A DNA stretch of 49,118 nt from Entamoeba histolytica HM-1:IMSS (lineage: Eukaryota > Evosea > Mastigamoebida > Endamoebidae), in contig NW_001914974.1 in assembly GCF_000208925.1 (NCBI RefSeq), forward strand, positions 1-49,118, given 5' to 3'. Positions 37,001 through 44,974 of the stretch are shown piece after piece. The notes beneath the pieces are model-generated. The model was given only the letters and a program-made list of their open reading frames with translations. It had not been told where the DNA came from and did no database searches. Both the position numbers and the translations under genes were made by a program. Numbering within the stretch: the first letter of the stretch is position 1; each line of letters opens with the position of its first letter.

Positions 37001-39223
37001 TGGATACATTTCTAATGCCCATATATTAAATGGATCCATTACAGTTCCAATTAATGATGATATATTTGATAAAAACTCTGTTACCCCTTGTTGAACTTCT
37101 GAAGGTAAGGTAATAGATTGTGGGAGATGTTGAATAACAGTGGCACGAATATCTATCGTTGTAACAAAAATACCAGAAAGTATGTTCATTGTCATTTGAT
37201 GTAAATAAACAACAGGATGTGAAAATACTTTAGAAAACATAGAAATTTCACTGTTTGAAGCATATTTTAAACGATGATATTCTTTTTTTGGCAGGATAGT
37301 TTTTGTAAGAAACTCATCTACTAATGATGAAATTAAAGAATGATTCTTTGGTAATACATCTAAACTACCACTAACATAATCACTTATCATTTCTAAAGCT
37401 TTTAATCTTTTTTGCTGATCTTTTGCACTAGACAAAAGAGTATAATTTGATACTAAAATTGGTTTGATAGAAATAGCAAATAATCCATCACTTTGAGCAC
37501 CAAGATGTGCACAAGTTTCATTAATTGGTACTTTTGAATTTTTCCATTTTCGTAATAAGTCAATAATTCTTCCATATCGTTCTTCCAATTGTGTTACACC
37601 AATTCCACTTCCTCTTCCTAACCCATTAATACACACTCCATCAAGTAATTCACATAATGACCGTTTTAATACACTCCTTTGTGCTGAATTTAATGCATTT
37701 TCTACGTTACTTATAAACCTAACTGATTCACTCACGTTAATACCATTAACCGGAAGAATTATTTGTTTAAAACAAATAACCATTACTGCTGCCTCTCTAG
37801 CTGTTTCATCATTTTTAATAGTTTGAATAATATGTAAAAATGAATCTACAACATCTTTCAAAAAATATTTACTAAGTTCTTTCATTAATATAGAAGTATT
37901 ATTCCGTATTTCTACACTAAATTTACTAGATGAAAAAGTAGAAGCAATAGAAACACTTCTACGATCTGAAATTCGTACGATATTAGTTAATAATTTAATA
38001 CATTGTATATTAACTTGTTCATTGTCAAAAGGAATTTTATTATTAAGAGTTTGCATAAGAAATTCATAATGAGATTTATCATCCATTGAAGTAGACAATA
38101 ATTCGATTGTTGACTGTATTAATGGAGAATGTTCATAACATTGTTCTGAAAACCTAACAATTAAATTTTGTATATATTGATTGTGATCTACAACCAATAA
38201 TTGTTCACCTCTTAAATCAATTTTCTGTGATATTCGAGGGGTTTTTGAATTTGGACTAATAATACGAGGAGAAAGTAAATTATTCTGTTTATTAGTTTCT
38301 TTTGTAGGAGAAGATGGAATTATTCGTTTAGATAATTCATTTGACTGTGTTATTGGTAATGACGTTTGTCTCTTAACAAATTTATTTGGTGGAATTTTTT
38401 GTGTATCTGTTTCAATTTGAGATGTATTAATATTATTAACTCTATTAGACTGTACTGAAGAATTTGAATCAGTTTGTTTAATGTTAGAATATAAATGAAG
38501 AGATTGTCCTGATGAATTACTTACAGATGGATTTAAAATATCAATCTCAAATTCTTCTTCTTCTGGAGGCATAGTGGTGTTCTGTTCATCTTCTTCATCT
38601 CCAACTTCATATTCTTTTGGTTCAAATTCATCATCTCCTAATAATTCAACTGTAATATCTTTAAGGCTCTGTGTTTGAGATGGAATAATAGTGGTATTTT
38701 TATTTTGATAACGTTTAGGTGAATAAGAATTTTCAAATGGATTAATTGACTTTTTTGGAGAGAGGGATTGTTGTTGAGCAGACGGTTCATCAAATGGATT
38801 TGTTGTTGGTATTGATTTTGAAGATGGTTCGTCAAATGGATTTGTTGACGATATTGGGTTTGAAGGTGTTTCATCAAATGGATTTGTTGTTGTGTGGGTT
38901 GTTGGTTCATCAAATGGGTTTGTTGGTATTTTTTTGAATTGAAGACTTAATTTAGGTGGTTTTTGTGGTAATGAAGGAACTGCTGGTGTTTGTTTTTGTG
39001 GATATCTATTGACTGGAGGTTGTGGCACTGGTTTTTGTGATCGGGGTGAGGGTGTTGTTTCTCCAGACTTTTGTTGTTTCATAGTATGAGCAGCAAAAGG
39101 ATGAGTGGATTGACGATGAATATAATTAGTGCTAGTATTTAGTGGTTGTGTATTTGCACGATGAGGAGGAGTTGGAGTTGGCTTAGAGGGAGTTTTTGGT
39201 TTAGGAGGTGGGGTTGGTTTCAT
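34064..39223 (-). CDS. Very large solenoid protein with an N-terminal NPF-repeat region
   Basis: 1,719 residues in one exon from the ATG at 39223. The open frame extends to 39280 with a hydrophobic segment, but only from a TTG. Residues 1-100 are Pro-rich (MKPTPPPKPKTPSKPTPTPP), with PxxP motifs for SH3 domains. Residues about 100-170 hold five NPF motifs, four as NPFDE and one as NPFEN, the ligand of EH domains in endocytic proteins. A disordered acidic and Gln/Ser/Asn-rich stretch follows to about 350. The remaining 1,350 residues are continuous helices resembling HEAT/ARM repeats, with no catalytic motif. The layout suggests an endocytic or cytoskeletal scaffold (inference). Family not recognised. 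Confidence 0.75.
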   Translation of the reverse strand: MKPTPPPKPKTPSKPTPTPPHRANTQPLNTSTNYIHRQSTHPFAAHTMKQQKSGETTPSPRSQKPVPQPPVNRYPQKQTPAVPSLPQKPPKLSLQFKKIPTNPFDEPTTHTTTNPFDETPSNPISSTNPFDEPSSKSIPTTNPFDEPSAQQQSLSPKKSINPFENSYSPKRYQNKNTTIIPSQTQSLKDITVELLGDDEFEPKEYEVGDEEDEQNTTMPPEEEEFEIDILNPSVSNSSGQSLHLYSNIKQTDSNSSVQSNRVNNINTSQIETDTQKIPPNKFVKRQTSLPITQSNELSKRIIPSSPTKETNKQNNLLSPRIISPNSKTPRISQKIDLRGEQLLVVDHNQYIQNLIVRFSEQCYEHSPLIQSTIELLSTSMDDKSHYEFLMQTLNNKIPFDNEQVNIQCIKLLTNIVRISDRRSVSIASTFSSSKFSVEIRNNTSILMKELSKYFLKDVVDSFLHIIQTIKNDETAREAAVMVICFKQIILPVNGINVSESVRFISNVENALNSAQRSVLKRSLCELLDGVCINGLGRGSGIGVTQLEERYGRIIDLLRKWKNSKVPINETCAHLGAQSDGLFAISIKPILVSNYTLLSSAKDQQKRLKALEMISDYVSGSLDVLPKNHSLISSLVDEFLTKTILPKKEYHRLKYASNSEISMFSKVFSHPVVYLHQMTMNILSGIFVTTIDIRATVIQHLPQSITLPSEVQQGVTEFLSNISSLIGTVMDPFNIWALEMYPESFIHDSTARDTTSHKIVSAARSPILEIKQEARKALLRDAKRNPRLFCGIFEEFLGNGIEEESNWNEGEYVCQLAEVFGQTSDVASKGLVNMLQRRILALIITLDGKSIEIASRLVDALKLKGYRIIENSNIIAQYLSSVSIENIDKFVTEQKELLFVKELYNRFSNNYSSKMQPELIRFIFASMKTENIHIIHSIISQYNDGVEHICSMVHSLLKLSEPSIIDLFASSMIDSKKKKFNLELLNTLVSIEPIKYVRCQNLISLCRTTLMHWTQFKDLPTSNIILFEIISKICMLEITLPSPSIEDSLVTFISKYINQMSLHKYIIPIVKAITLKARISTPIDLFNLLEVLYSSDPIASETYLVNILTRYPNMLSISMQRSFLTRDVRMMYYHAVYKMLSTGYSIHMEEILSYGIILISKNSNDFATLMKGVQEFNISTYCGCAVGGSWNCAIMRELAKVYCSESPSILKGVLQYHNLLNNSEYGVLIHVCCEWMKVAVQYDLEGTINIMIDMTSAAQQLDYEVCEMWQCVIQQCEDKIDIILEILLTKAENTEESIGLIGKIMCNLCGIESLCLPIFMNLYNNIMELPIQPKLPCDLIEITPTFPSKKENVYFILLSFIISLIPITTIQYIPHLCALSLLFYAPTTVHGELEACARRIISIVSPSLSYDKMFTPESIKGIKNQLHNFGVLEQFEQIILSCCTVFQTEVAVNALDIFILLQDNPSFSLDMLSMISARGLLFGEVQVLQKVIEASIQLNDPSIAEILISVPVIGIFEKAAQIVPVNSIKANILAHAAGRKETQHLVYELTKNCTGIKGWIGELIKIGTSLQKNNFVISVVHAFNDFEPNEVVETLMSIAEGGSDGVSTKALLQLCKFKYTFIDKRLAEIISRGMNCEETAQECAKFLESYCIETNIPKGSFEQHNLFFDGINEDVIKSECVKAIEKICLNNSITIDHQRLLSIVRNHSMDIKNFRTPFSL
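38750..38930 (-). repeat. NPFDE-encoding imperfect tandem repeats
   Basis: Within the large gene the DNA carries repeated copies of a unit encoding (T/S)NPFDEP plus a Ser/Thr/Pro-rich spacer of about 10-13 residues. It is seen on the plus strand as repeated TCATCAAATGGATTTGTTG-like blocks around 38788-38920. The spacers differ in sequence and length while the NPF core is kept. Confidence 0.75.
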
Positions 39224-39369
39224 GAGGAGAATAAATGAAATAAGAAAAAATAAAATTAATGGAAAGTTTTTCTTAACCAAGAATGGATTTTTTCTTTTTA
39301 CTTTTCAAGCTATTAATTATAGTTTATTTTATATATAAAACAGTAAATAGATGAAGAGAAAAAACAAAG

Positions 39370-40041
39370 TTAACAGTAGAAAGTAAGATCATCAAACATG
39401 TCTAACAACTCTTCTACTATATCATCGGGAAATGAATCTACATTAATCTCAAAATCCCATCCATTCACCTTGTTTAGTAAAATGGTATAAATGGCTTGGG
39501 TTTGATAACAATTTGCATTGGCTATTAATTGTTTTAATTTTTGACGTTTTTCTCTCATTGGAACTTCAGTGAGGGTATGAGAAAAGTCAAAAGAAAGTGG
39601 ATCAAGCATAGTATTAATATCTATCTTTCTTAAATGATCCATGCGTTGAATAGATTGAATAAATCCATTATTATAATCATTCATTGAATTAAAATTGACA
39701 GCAAGACTAGTATTTATAAATCATATTTTCTCAAATATAAAGTGTATTAAAACAAACTTCATTGAATCAAGAAGATTTAAGAAGAAAGAAACCATTCTTT
39801 GTTTCATTGAAGATGAGAGAGTTGGACTTCTATATAAATCAAAAAATAAAGGATATAAGAAAATTAATAATTGGTCAATGTTAGTACAGCCTTGTATTTG
39901 TTCCAAATGATGATAGAGAATATCAGTTGTTTCAGGGTTTATTGATAATGATGATTGAACTTTTTGAATTAATCCCTGAATATTTCTAAGGACTTCTTCT
40001 TGAGTATGAGAAGAGAAACGTTGTGGGATAATGTTAGTCAT
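39370..40041 (-). CDS. Unknown helical protein, two exons
   Basis: Exons 39758-40041 and 39370-39706 over a 51-nt intron; 206 residues from the ATG at 40041. Not recognised. It appears fully helical: SSHTQEEVLRNIQGLIQKVQ, ETTDILYHHLEQIQ, NIDQLLIFLYPLFFDLY, MKQRMVSFFLNLLDSMN, then after the junction FIQSIQRMDHLRKID, REKRQKLKQLIANANCYQTQ and an acidic C-terminus (DSFPDDIVEELLDMFDDL). No signal peptide or membrane span. It starts close to the large NPF protein's promoter region on the same strand (146 bp apart). The splice is needed to link the two halves. Confidence 0.72.
39707..39757 (-). other. Intron of the 206-residue protein gene
   Basis: 51 nt, GTTTGT (from 39757) to TAG (39709-39707), phase 2, forming an Asn codon across the junction. 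Confidence 0.85.
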
Positions 40042-40314
40042 ACAAGTAAATAAGTAGATAAGAAGATTGTGCGATAAAATCTTTGATTTTTAATCGTTTC
40101 TTTTTGAATCAGGTAAAGTAAAAGTGAATTTAAATCTGAAAAGAATATTCTTTGTCTATAAATTTCTCGGGACCATGATTATTTCGTTAAAAAAAAAGTG
40201 ATTTTAAAGTGAATTTCTTGAATGATTTTTCTTCTGTTTATTCAAAACTTATTTTTGTTTATTTTTTGTGTTTTTTAATTCATTTTCGTTTAATATAAAA
40301 AAAAACATAATTTA

Positions 40315-40337
40315 ATAACAATATTATTTTTTAACAA
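40315..40337 (+). repeat. Target-site duplication, left copy
   Basis: 23 bp beginning ATAACAATATTATT, identical to 40981-41003. The flanking bases differ on both sides, so 23 bp is the full length. Confidence 0.92.
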
Positions 40338-40760
40338 AAAAAAAAAAAAAAAGAAATCAATTATGATTAACCTTATTTTTAGGTTTTTCATCATGTTGAG
40401 AAGTGAGCGAATCAGTTTCTTCAACACGCTTTATTTCTATTGAAATAAAGTTTTTGCAAGCATGCTCGACTTAAATGGTTCCTCAATTAAGTTGCTGCCT
40501 GACTTTTATTTTGATTTTAATGAGTAATATAATATTTCTCATTCTTTATATTGTTGTTTTAAGGAGAGTATATCCATAACTTACTGTTATAGCTCATCTC
40601 CTTTTACCTTCGACACCCCTTAAAGAAACCCTATTCCTTGATAATATCATTATGTTTAATTTTTGTGCAACAATATCAATTATATATGCGTCTTCTTTAA
40701 TAAATGATAATTCTTAATACATAATACCTCCTTAGTAAATAATAATCCTTATAATTAATA

Positions 40761-40800
40761 ATGAATAACAATACACCTCAATGAATAACAATACACCTCA
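40761..40800 (+). repeat. Tandem 20-bp repeat inside the SINE
   Basis: Two exact copies of ATGAATAACAATACACCTCA, followed by a partial third (ATGAATAA). EhSINE1 is known for similar internal repeats of variable copy number. Confidence 0.9.
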
Positions 40801-40887
40801 ATGAATAATAATCTTTTATAATAATCACTTCTAATAAATATTAATAATAATAAACAGTTAGTGTTGAATAGATATTATCTCACCAAA

Positions 40888-40980
40888 GGCACGTCATGAC
40901 CAGACGATAACTGGGAGATTCGAAGCATGGGATTATTTTAGGGTTTCGTGTGGTGTCTCTGACGTGCCATCTTCGAATCT
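40888..40980. other. Interleaved inverted repeats (possible pseudoknot) at the SINE 5' end
   Basis: GGCACGTCA (40888-40896) is complementary to TGACGTGCC (40960-40968), 9 of 9. AGATTCGAAG (40916-40925) is complementary to CTTCGAATCT (40971-40980), 10 of 10. The order is stem 1, stem 2, stem 1', stem 2', the topology of an H-type pseudoknot. The outer member of stem 2 is the first base pair block of the element. Confidence 0.6.
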
Positions 40981-41003
40981 ATAACAATATTATTTTTTAA
41001 CAA
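40981..41003 (+). repeat. Target-site duplication, right copy
   Basis: 23 bp identical to 40315-40337. Its end lies 53 bp before the LRR-PP2C ATG. Confidence 0.92.
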
Positions 41004-41031
41004 TAAAAAGAAAAAATAAAAATTTTCAGCA

Positions 41032-41036
41032 GAACT
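41032..41036 (+). promoter_or_regulatory. GAAC element of the LRR-PP2C gene
   Basis: GAACT followed by TATAA, 20 nt before the ATG at 41057 and 28 bp downstream of the SINE target duplication. Confidence 0.5.
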
Positions 41037-41056
41037 TATAATCATAAGAAAAATTT

Positions 41057-43605
41057 ATGTCTTTTATAGAGCAGCCAAATACTATTATTTTTAAAGCCAA
41101 AGAGCTGCTTTCTTTTCCTAATGAAGTAATTAATAATAGTAATTTCATTACAACATTAAATCTCAGTTTAAATTATATTACCGTTTGTTATTTTTTATAA
41201 TAATAAAAATTACTAATATCAACAATCAAGTAATATAATAGGAAATACCAAATGTTAGTTTTGAACGACTAAATGTATTAGCATTATTAGGAAATAAAAT
41301 TTCATTTATTTCAGAAAAACAAACTAAGTTATTTCCAAAATTACATAAACTCGACGTTTCACAAAATTTACTTTCTGACGTTTCATCACTTATCAATCTC
41401 ACCTATCTCAGTCATCTTGACTTATCACAAAATTCAATAACTGATATCACTCCTCTTATTCATTTAGAAAATTTAGAATTTCTTTCATTATCAGTTAATC
41501 ATATTCATTCGCTACCTGATGGATTTACAAAACTTAGAAAATTAAAGACTGTTTGTTTTAATTTTTGTTACTTAAAATACCTTATTTATATCATTTAGTT
41601 AGATATAGATCATAATTTCTTTGAAACTATCCCAACAACTATTTGTGAATGTCCTTTACAATCAATAAACTTAAATGGTAATTTTATTAAAAAAATTCCA
41701 ATTGAATTTACTAAATTGCAGACTTTACACATGTTTTCTATTGCATATAATCAATTAACAGAACTTCCATCATTCTTTTCTTTATTATCAAATCTTAATT
41801 CATTAGACATTGATCATAATCCATTAACTTCAATTAGCCTTTTAGCAAGTATGAGTATCTCTGATTTAGTAATGAGTGATGTTTCATTTAATACTCTTTC
41901 ATTACATGAATTTGTTACATTAACAAGACTAAGAATATTTGGTGGAAGTATTAAACAAGTAAATGAATTACCTCCAATTAAAACATTATATATAGAAAAT
42001 ATTGGTCTTAAAAAAATTGAATCAATTCCAGAATGTAATGAACTTTCATTACAGACAAATGGACTTACTTCTATTCCAGCAGTTAATTCTGCTATAGAAG
42101 TATTAAATTTAAAAGATAATTTATTAACACAATTACCTGATATGTATCCTACTCTTCAACGATTGGATGTTACAAAAAATCTTTTATCTGAATTACCACA
42201 ACTTCATACATCACTTAGATTTCTTTCAATTTCATGTAATAATTTCGATTCTTTTCCAAATAATATAACTCAATTAATTCATCTTCATTATCTGGATTTA
42301 TCAAACAATAAAGTTATTTCTATTCCATCTTCAATATGTAATTTAGTTGAATTAGAACAATTAAGAATGTCTTTTAATTATATTTGTTCATTACCAAATG
42401 AATTATCAATGCTTAGTCATTTAAGGTTATTAAATATTTCTCATAATAGATTATATCAATTACCACCATACCTTCCTTTTTCATTAAGAACATTATTAAT
42501 AAATTCTAATCATTTAATTTGTTTACCTTCAATAATAAAAAATATTCATTTAATAGAAATTGATATTAGTTGTAATCAACTTGTTAGTATTGATTATTTA
42601 ACAGCAATTCATTCATTACAAAGTATTAATTGTAGTTATAATGATATTCAAACAATACCAAAAGAAGTATTTGAACATAAAAAACTTGAAAGATTAACTG
42701 TTTGTGGAAAAAGATGTTCAGGAATAAATAAATTAAAGAAAAATACTGTTGTTTTAATGACAACAAAAACAAATAATGGATTATATTCTCTACCTGTTAA
42801 ACGATCTACTATAACAACAATTAAAAGGAATGATAATAAATCTAAATTAATACATCCATGTAATACTATTTGTTCATTTGGTATTTCTGAATGGAAAGGA
42901 AATAGAGAAACAATGGAAGATTGTTTATGTGTAATAGAAAATCTTATTGAACATGGAAATCATTTAATTGTATTATGTGATGGTCATGGAGGTTCAGAAA
43001 CATCATTTTATTGTGTCTCTCGATTTAAAGAAACAATAGAAAAAATATTTATTCAAAAACCAGAAGTAGGAATAAGTAATATTCTCATTCAAACATTTCT
43101 TGAACTTAATAAGAATATTAATATTTGTGGAATTAAAGATGGATCAACTTGTCTTTGTATTTTTATTTGTGATAAAAAACTTTATATTGCTAATACTGGA
43201 GACTGTAAATGTTTGTTAATAAAACAAGATGGATTTATACAATTAACTGTTGAACATCGTCCTGTTATTAAATCAGAATATAAAAGAATAAGAGAAAATG
43301 GAGGTTATGTTATTAATGATAGAACAAACGGCATTCTTGCATTATCAAGAAGTTTAGGAGATACATCTATTCAACCTATTTTAACACCAACGCCAGATAT
43401 TTTCATTAGAGAACGAGAAGAATCTGATCAATTTCTTATTGTAGCATGTGATGGAGTATGGGATTTCTTAAGGAATGAAGAAGTTTATTCGATAGTAAAA
43501 AAGAGAATAAATTCTGAACCTTCAGATATTTCATCTTCAATAAGAGACATGGCATTTGCACGAGGAAGTACTGATAATGTTTCATGTGTAGTTTGTAAAT
43601 TTTAA
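41057..43605 (+). CDS. Leucine-rich-repeat PP2C protein phosphatase
   Basis: Three exons (41057-41182, 41242-41550, 41599-43605) over introns of 59 and 48 nt; 813 residues. About the first 520 residues are leucine-rich repeats (LDVSQNLLSDVSSLINLTYL, LHYLDLSNNKVISIPSSICN, LRLLNISHNRLYQLPPYL). A basic linker follows, then a PP2C domain from about 571 to the end. Its metal and catalytic signatures are complete: RETMED, VLCDGHGG, NTGDCKC, VEHRP, ILALSRSLGD, VACDGVWDFL and GSTDNVSCVV. The LRR-PP2C layout is that of PHLPP phosphatases and of the LRR-PP2C part of fungal adenylate cyclase. PHLPP dephosphorylates Akt in animals; no PH domain is visible here. A SINE is inserted just upstream of the promoter. 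Confidence 0.92.
41183..41241 (+). other. Intron 1 of the LRR-PP2C gene
   Basis: 59 nt, GTTTGT to TAG, phase 0. Confidence 0.85.
41551..41598 (+). other. Intron 2 of the LRR-PP2C gene
   Basis: 48 nt, GTTTGT to TAG, phase 0. The shortest intron in the window. Confidence 0.88.
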
Positions 43606-43706
43606 AATGTTTTATTATTTTTTATTTATTTTAATTTTTTGTTTTTTAATAATGAATTTTTATTTTATTTTTTTTAATTAATTTAAATAAACAAAATACC
43701 ATTATA

Positions 43707-44273
43707 ATGCCTAAAAAACCTAAATGGTATGTTGTATTTGAAGGAAGAAAAAGAGGAATTTATACAAGTTGGGATGTATGTTCTTCACTTATTAAAGGAT
43801 TTTCACAAGCAAAATATAAAAGTTATTTAACACAAAAAGAAGCTGAAGATGTATTTCAAAATTATATCACAATTCATCCAAATCCAATTACTAATGAAGA
43901 AATAATAGAAAAACGAATAATAAAAGATAATAATAAGAAAGATACTATACTAGTTAAAGAAGATATAATAATTCCATCATTTAATGAAGTAAAATTACCT
44001 AGTCAAATGAAACAATCTAATAACTCTTCTTTTGGAATAAGATTTAGTCAAAATAAAAATGGATTAATTAGAACAGATATAAATGAAGTTGTAATACCAG
44101 GAATTCAATCAGTAGAATTATATAAAAAAGGAATTGAATATTTATTTTATAATCATCTTATTGAAGTTGGTTATAAATTAATAATTCCATTATGTTATTT
44201 TCAACAAATTCAAGTATCATCTCTTTTAATTCCTCTTCAAACTATTTATGATATGATTATTCAAATTGAATAA
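43707..44273 (+). CDS. RNase H1-type hybrid-binding-domain protein without a nuclease domain
   Basis: 188 residues. Residues 5-52 form the N-terminal hybrid-binding domain of RNase H1 (viroplasmin-like): KWYVVFEGRKRGIYTSWDVC, then IKGFSQAKYKSYLTQKEAED. That domain grips RNA/DNA hybrids or dsRNA. The expected RNase H catalytic domain (with its DEDD residues) does not follow. The remaining 135 residues hold a Lys-rich linker (KRIIKDNNKKDTI) and an unknown folded part (SVELYKKGIEYLFYNHLIEV, GYKLIIPLCYFQQIQVSSLL). It lies 101 bp after the LRR-PP2C stop on the same strand. It could tether another activity to hybrids or compete with RNase H (inference). Confidence 0.78.
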   Translation: MPKKPKWYVVFEGRKRGIYTSWDVCSSLIKGFSQAKYKSYLTQKEAEDVFQNYITIHPNPITNEEIIEKRIIKDNNKKDTILVKEDIIIPSFNEVKLPSQMKQSNNSSFGIRFSQNKNGLIRTDINEVVIPGIQSVELYKKGIEYLFYNHLIEVGYKLIIPLCYFQQIQVSSLLIPLQTIYDMIIQIE

Positions 44274-44371
44274 AAAAATATTTCTAATTCTTTCTTTTAA
44301 CTTCTTTCTTCTTTTCTTTCTCTTTCATTAAAAAAGATATCTTTTAACAATAACATCAAACAATTTTTGAA

Positions 44372-44974
44372 TTAAAGCAAAGCACACTTACCACTCTTTT
44401 TCTCTTTTATTGGAGGTGGAATTGGTCTACCTTTTGCTTTCAATTGTTTAATTGATTCTTCAATTGCTTCTGGAAGAATTGTATTAAACATAGCATCAAT
44501 TCCTTCACCATTTTGAACAGAAATTTTAAAGTCTTTCATTGGATTTTTAGTGAGAAAATCTTTAAAGTCATTTTCATTAATTTGACTTTCAAGATCAGTT
44601 TTATTTCCACATAAAAATTTTGGAACATTACCTTTATCTGGACCGTATCGTTTTAATTCTCCAACCCAATTTTGAAGAGATAATAATGAATCATTTTTTG
44701 TAATATCATAAACAAAAACACAAGCAGAAGCATTTTGATAAACAGCAGAAGTAACAGTAGCCATTTGTTCAGCTCCACAAGTATCAGGTAATACTAGTTT
44801 TAATTTACGATTTTGAAAAACTAAGCTCTTATGATTTAGCTCTTTAACTTCTCCACTATATTCGCAATATTTATGAATAAGTGATGTTTTTCCAACTCCT
44901 AAATCTCCAATAATTACAATTTTAATTGGTAATTCATCACTTGCTTGTTTATTTCTATTTGCATTTGTGCTCAT
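44372..44974 (-). CDS. Rab/Ras-like small GTPase with altered switch II
   Basis: 200 residues. G1 GDLGVGKTS (23-31), G4 GNKTDL, G5 reads SVQNG where SAK is usual. G3 reads PDTCGAEQM where DTAGQE is expected: the catalytic Gln is Ala (Ala68), and the residue before the Gly is Cys. Loss of that Gln lowers intrinsic and GAP-stimulated hydrolysis in Ras/Rab proteins. The C-terminus is basic and ends KCALL, a CaaL box for geranylgeranylation, so it should be membrane-attached. The Rab family is the closest fit by pattern (VFVYDITKNDSLLSLQNWV), but the RabF motifs are weak. It converges with the hybrid-binding gene (98 bp between stops). A GAACT lies 30 nt upstream. Confidence 0.85.
   Translation of the reverse strand: MSTNANRNKQASDELPIKIVIIGDLGVGKTSLIHKYCEYSGEVKELNHKSLVFQNRKLKLVLPDTCGAEQMATVTSAVYQNASACVFVYDITKNDSLLSLQNWVGELKRYGPDKGNVPKFLCGNKTDLESQINENDFKDFLTKNPMKDFKISVQNGEGIDAMFNTILPEAIEESIKQLKAKGRPIPPPIKEKKSGKCALL

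Larger units (their letters stand above)
40338..40980 (-). mobile_element. Entamoeba SINE insertion (EhSINE-like)
   Basis: 643 bp bounded by perfect 23-bp target duplications, so it is a retroposed element inserted as one event. Read on the minus strand it starts AGATTCGAAGATGGCACGTC directly after the duplication, carries an internal 20-bp tandem repeat, and ends in a T15 tract directly before the other duplication. It has no open frame of note. Internal tandem repeats, a size near 0.55-0.65 kb and long target duplications fit EhSINEs, which are mobilised by EhLINE proteins. The tail (AATTGATTTCTTTT) resembles the end of the LINE relic in this window (AATTGATTTTTATTT). Intact duplications suggest it is recent. 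It sits just upstream of the LRR-PP2C gene. Confidence 0.85.
40042..41056. other. Divergent intergenic region containing a SINE
   Basis: About 1 kb between the 206-residue protein start and the LRR-PP2C start. Two thirds of it is the SINE and its target duplications. Without the insertion the spacer would be only about 350 bp. Confidence 0.7.

Noticed and set aside
38638..38913. 91-codon frame with repeated QQIHLMNHLQ-like text, and its mirror on the plus strand
   Set aside because: Alternative frames of the NPFDE repeats in the large gene; the repetition is inherited from that gene.
39224..39280. Hydrophobic N-terminal extension of the NPF protein resembling a signal anchor
   Set aside because: It would need a TTG start. 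The first ATG (39223) gives a Pro-rich cytosolic start that fits the rest of the protein.
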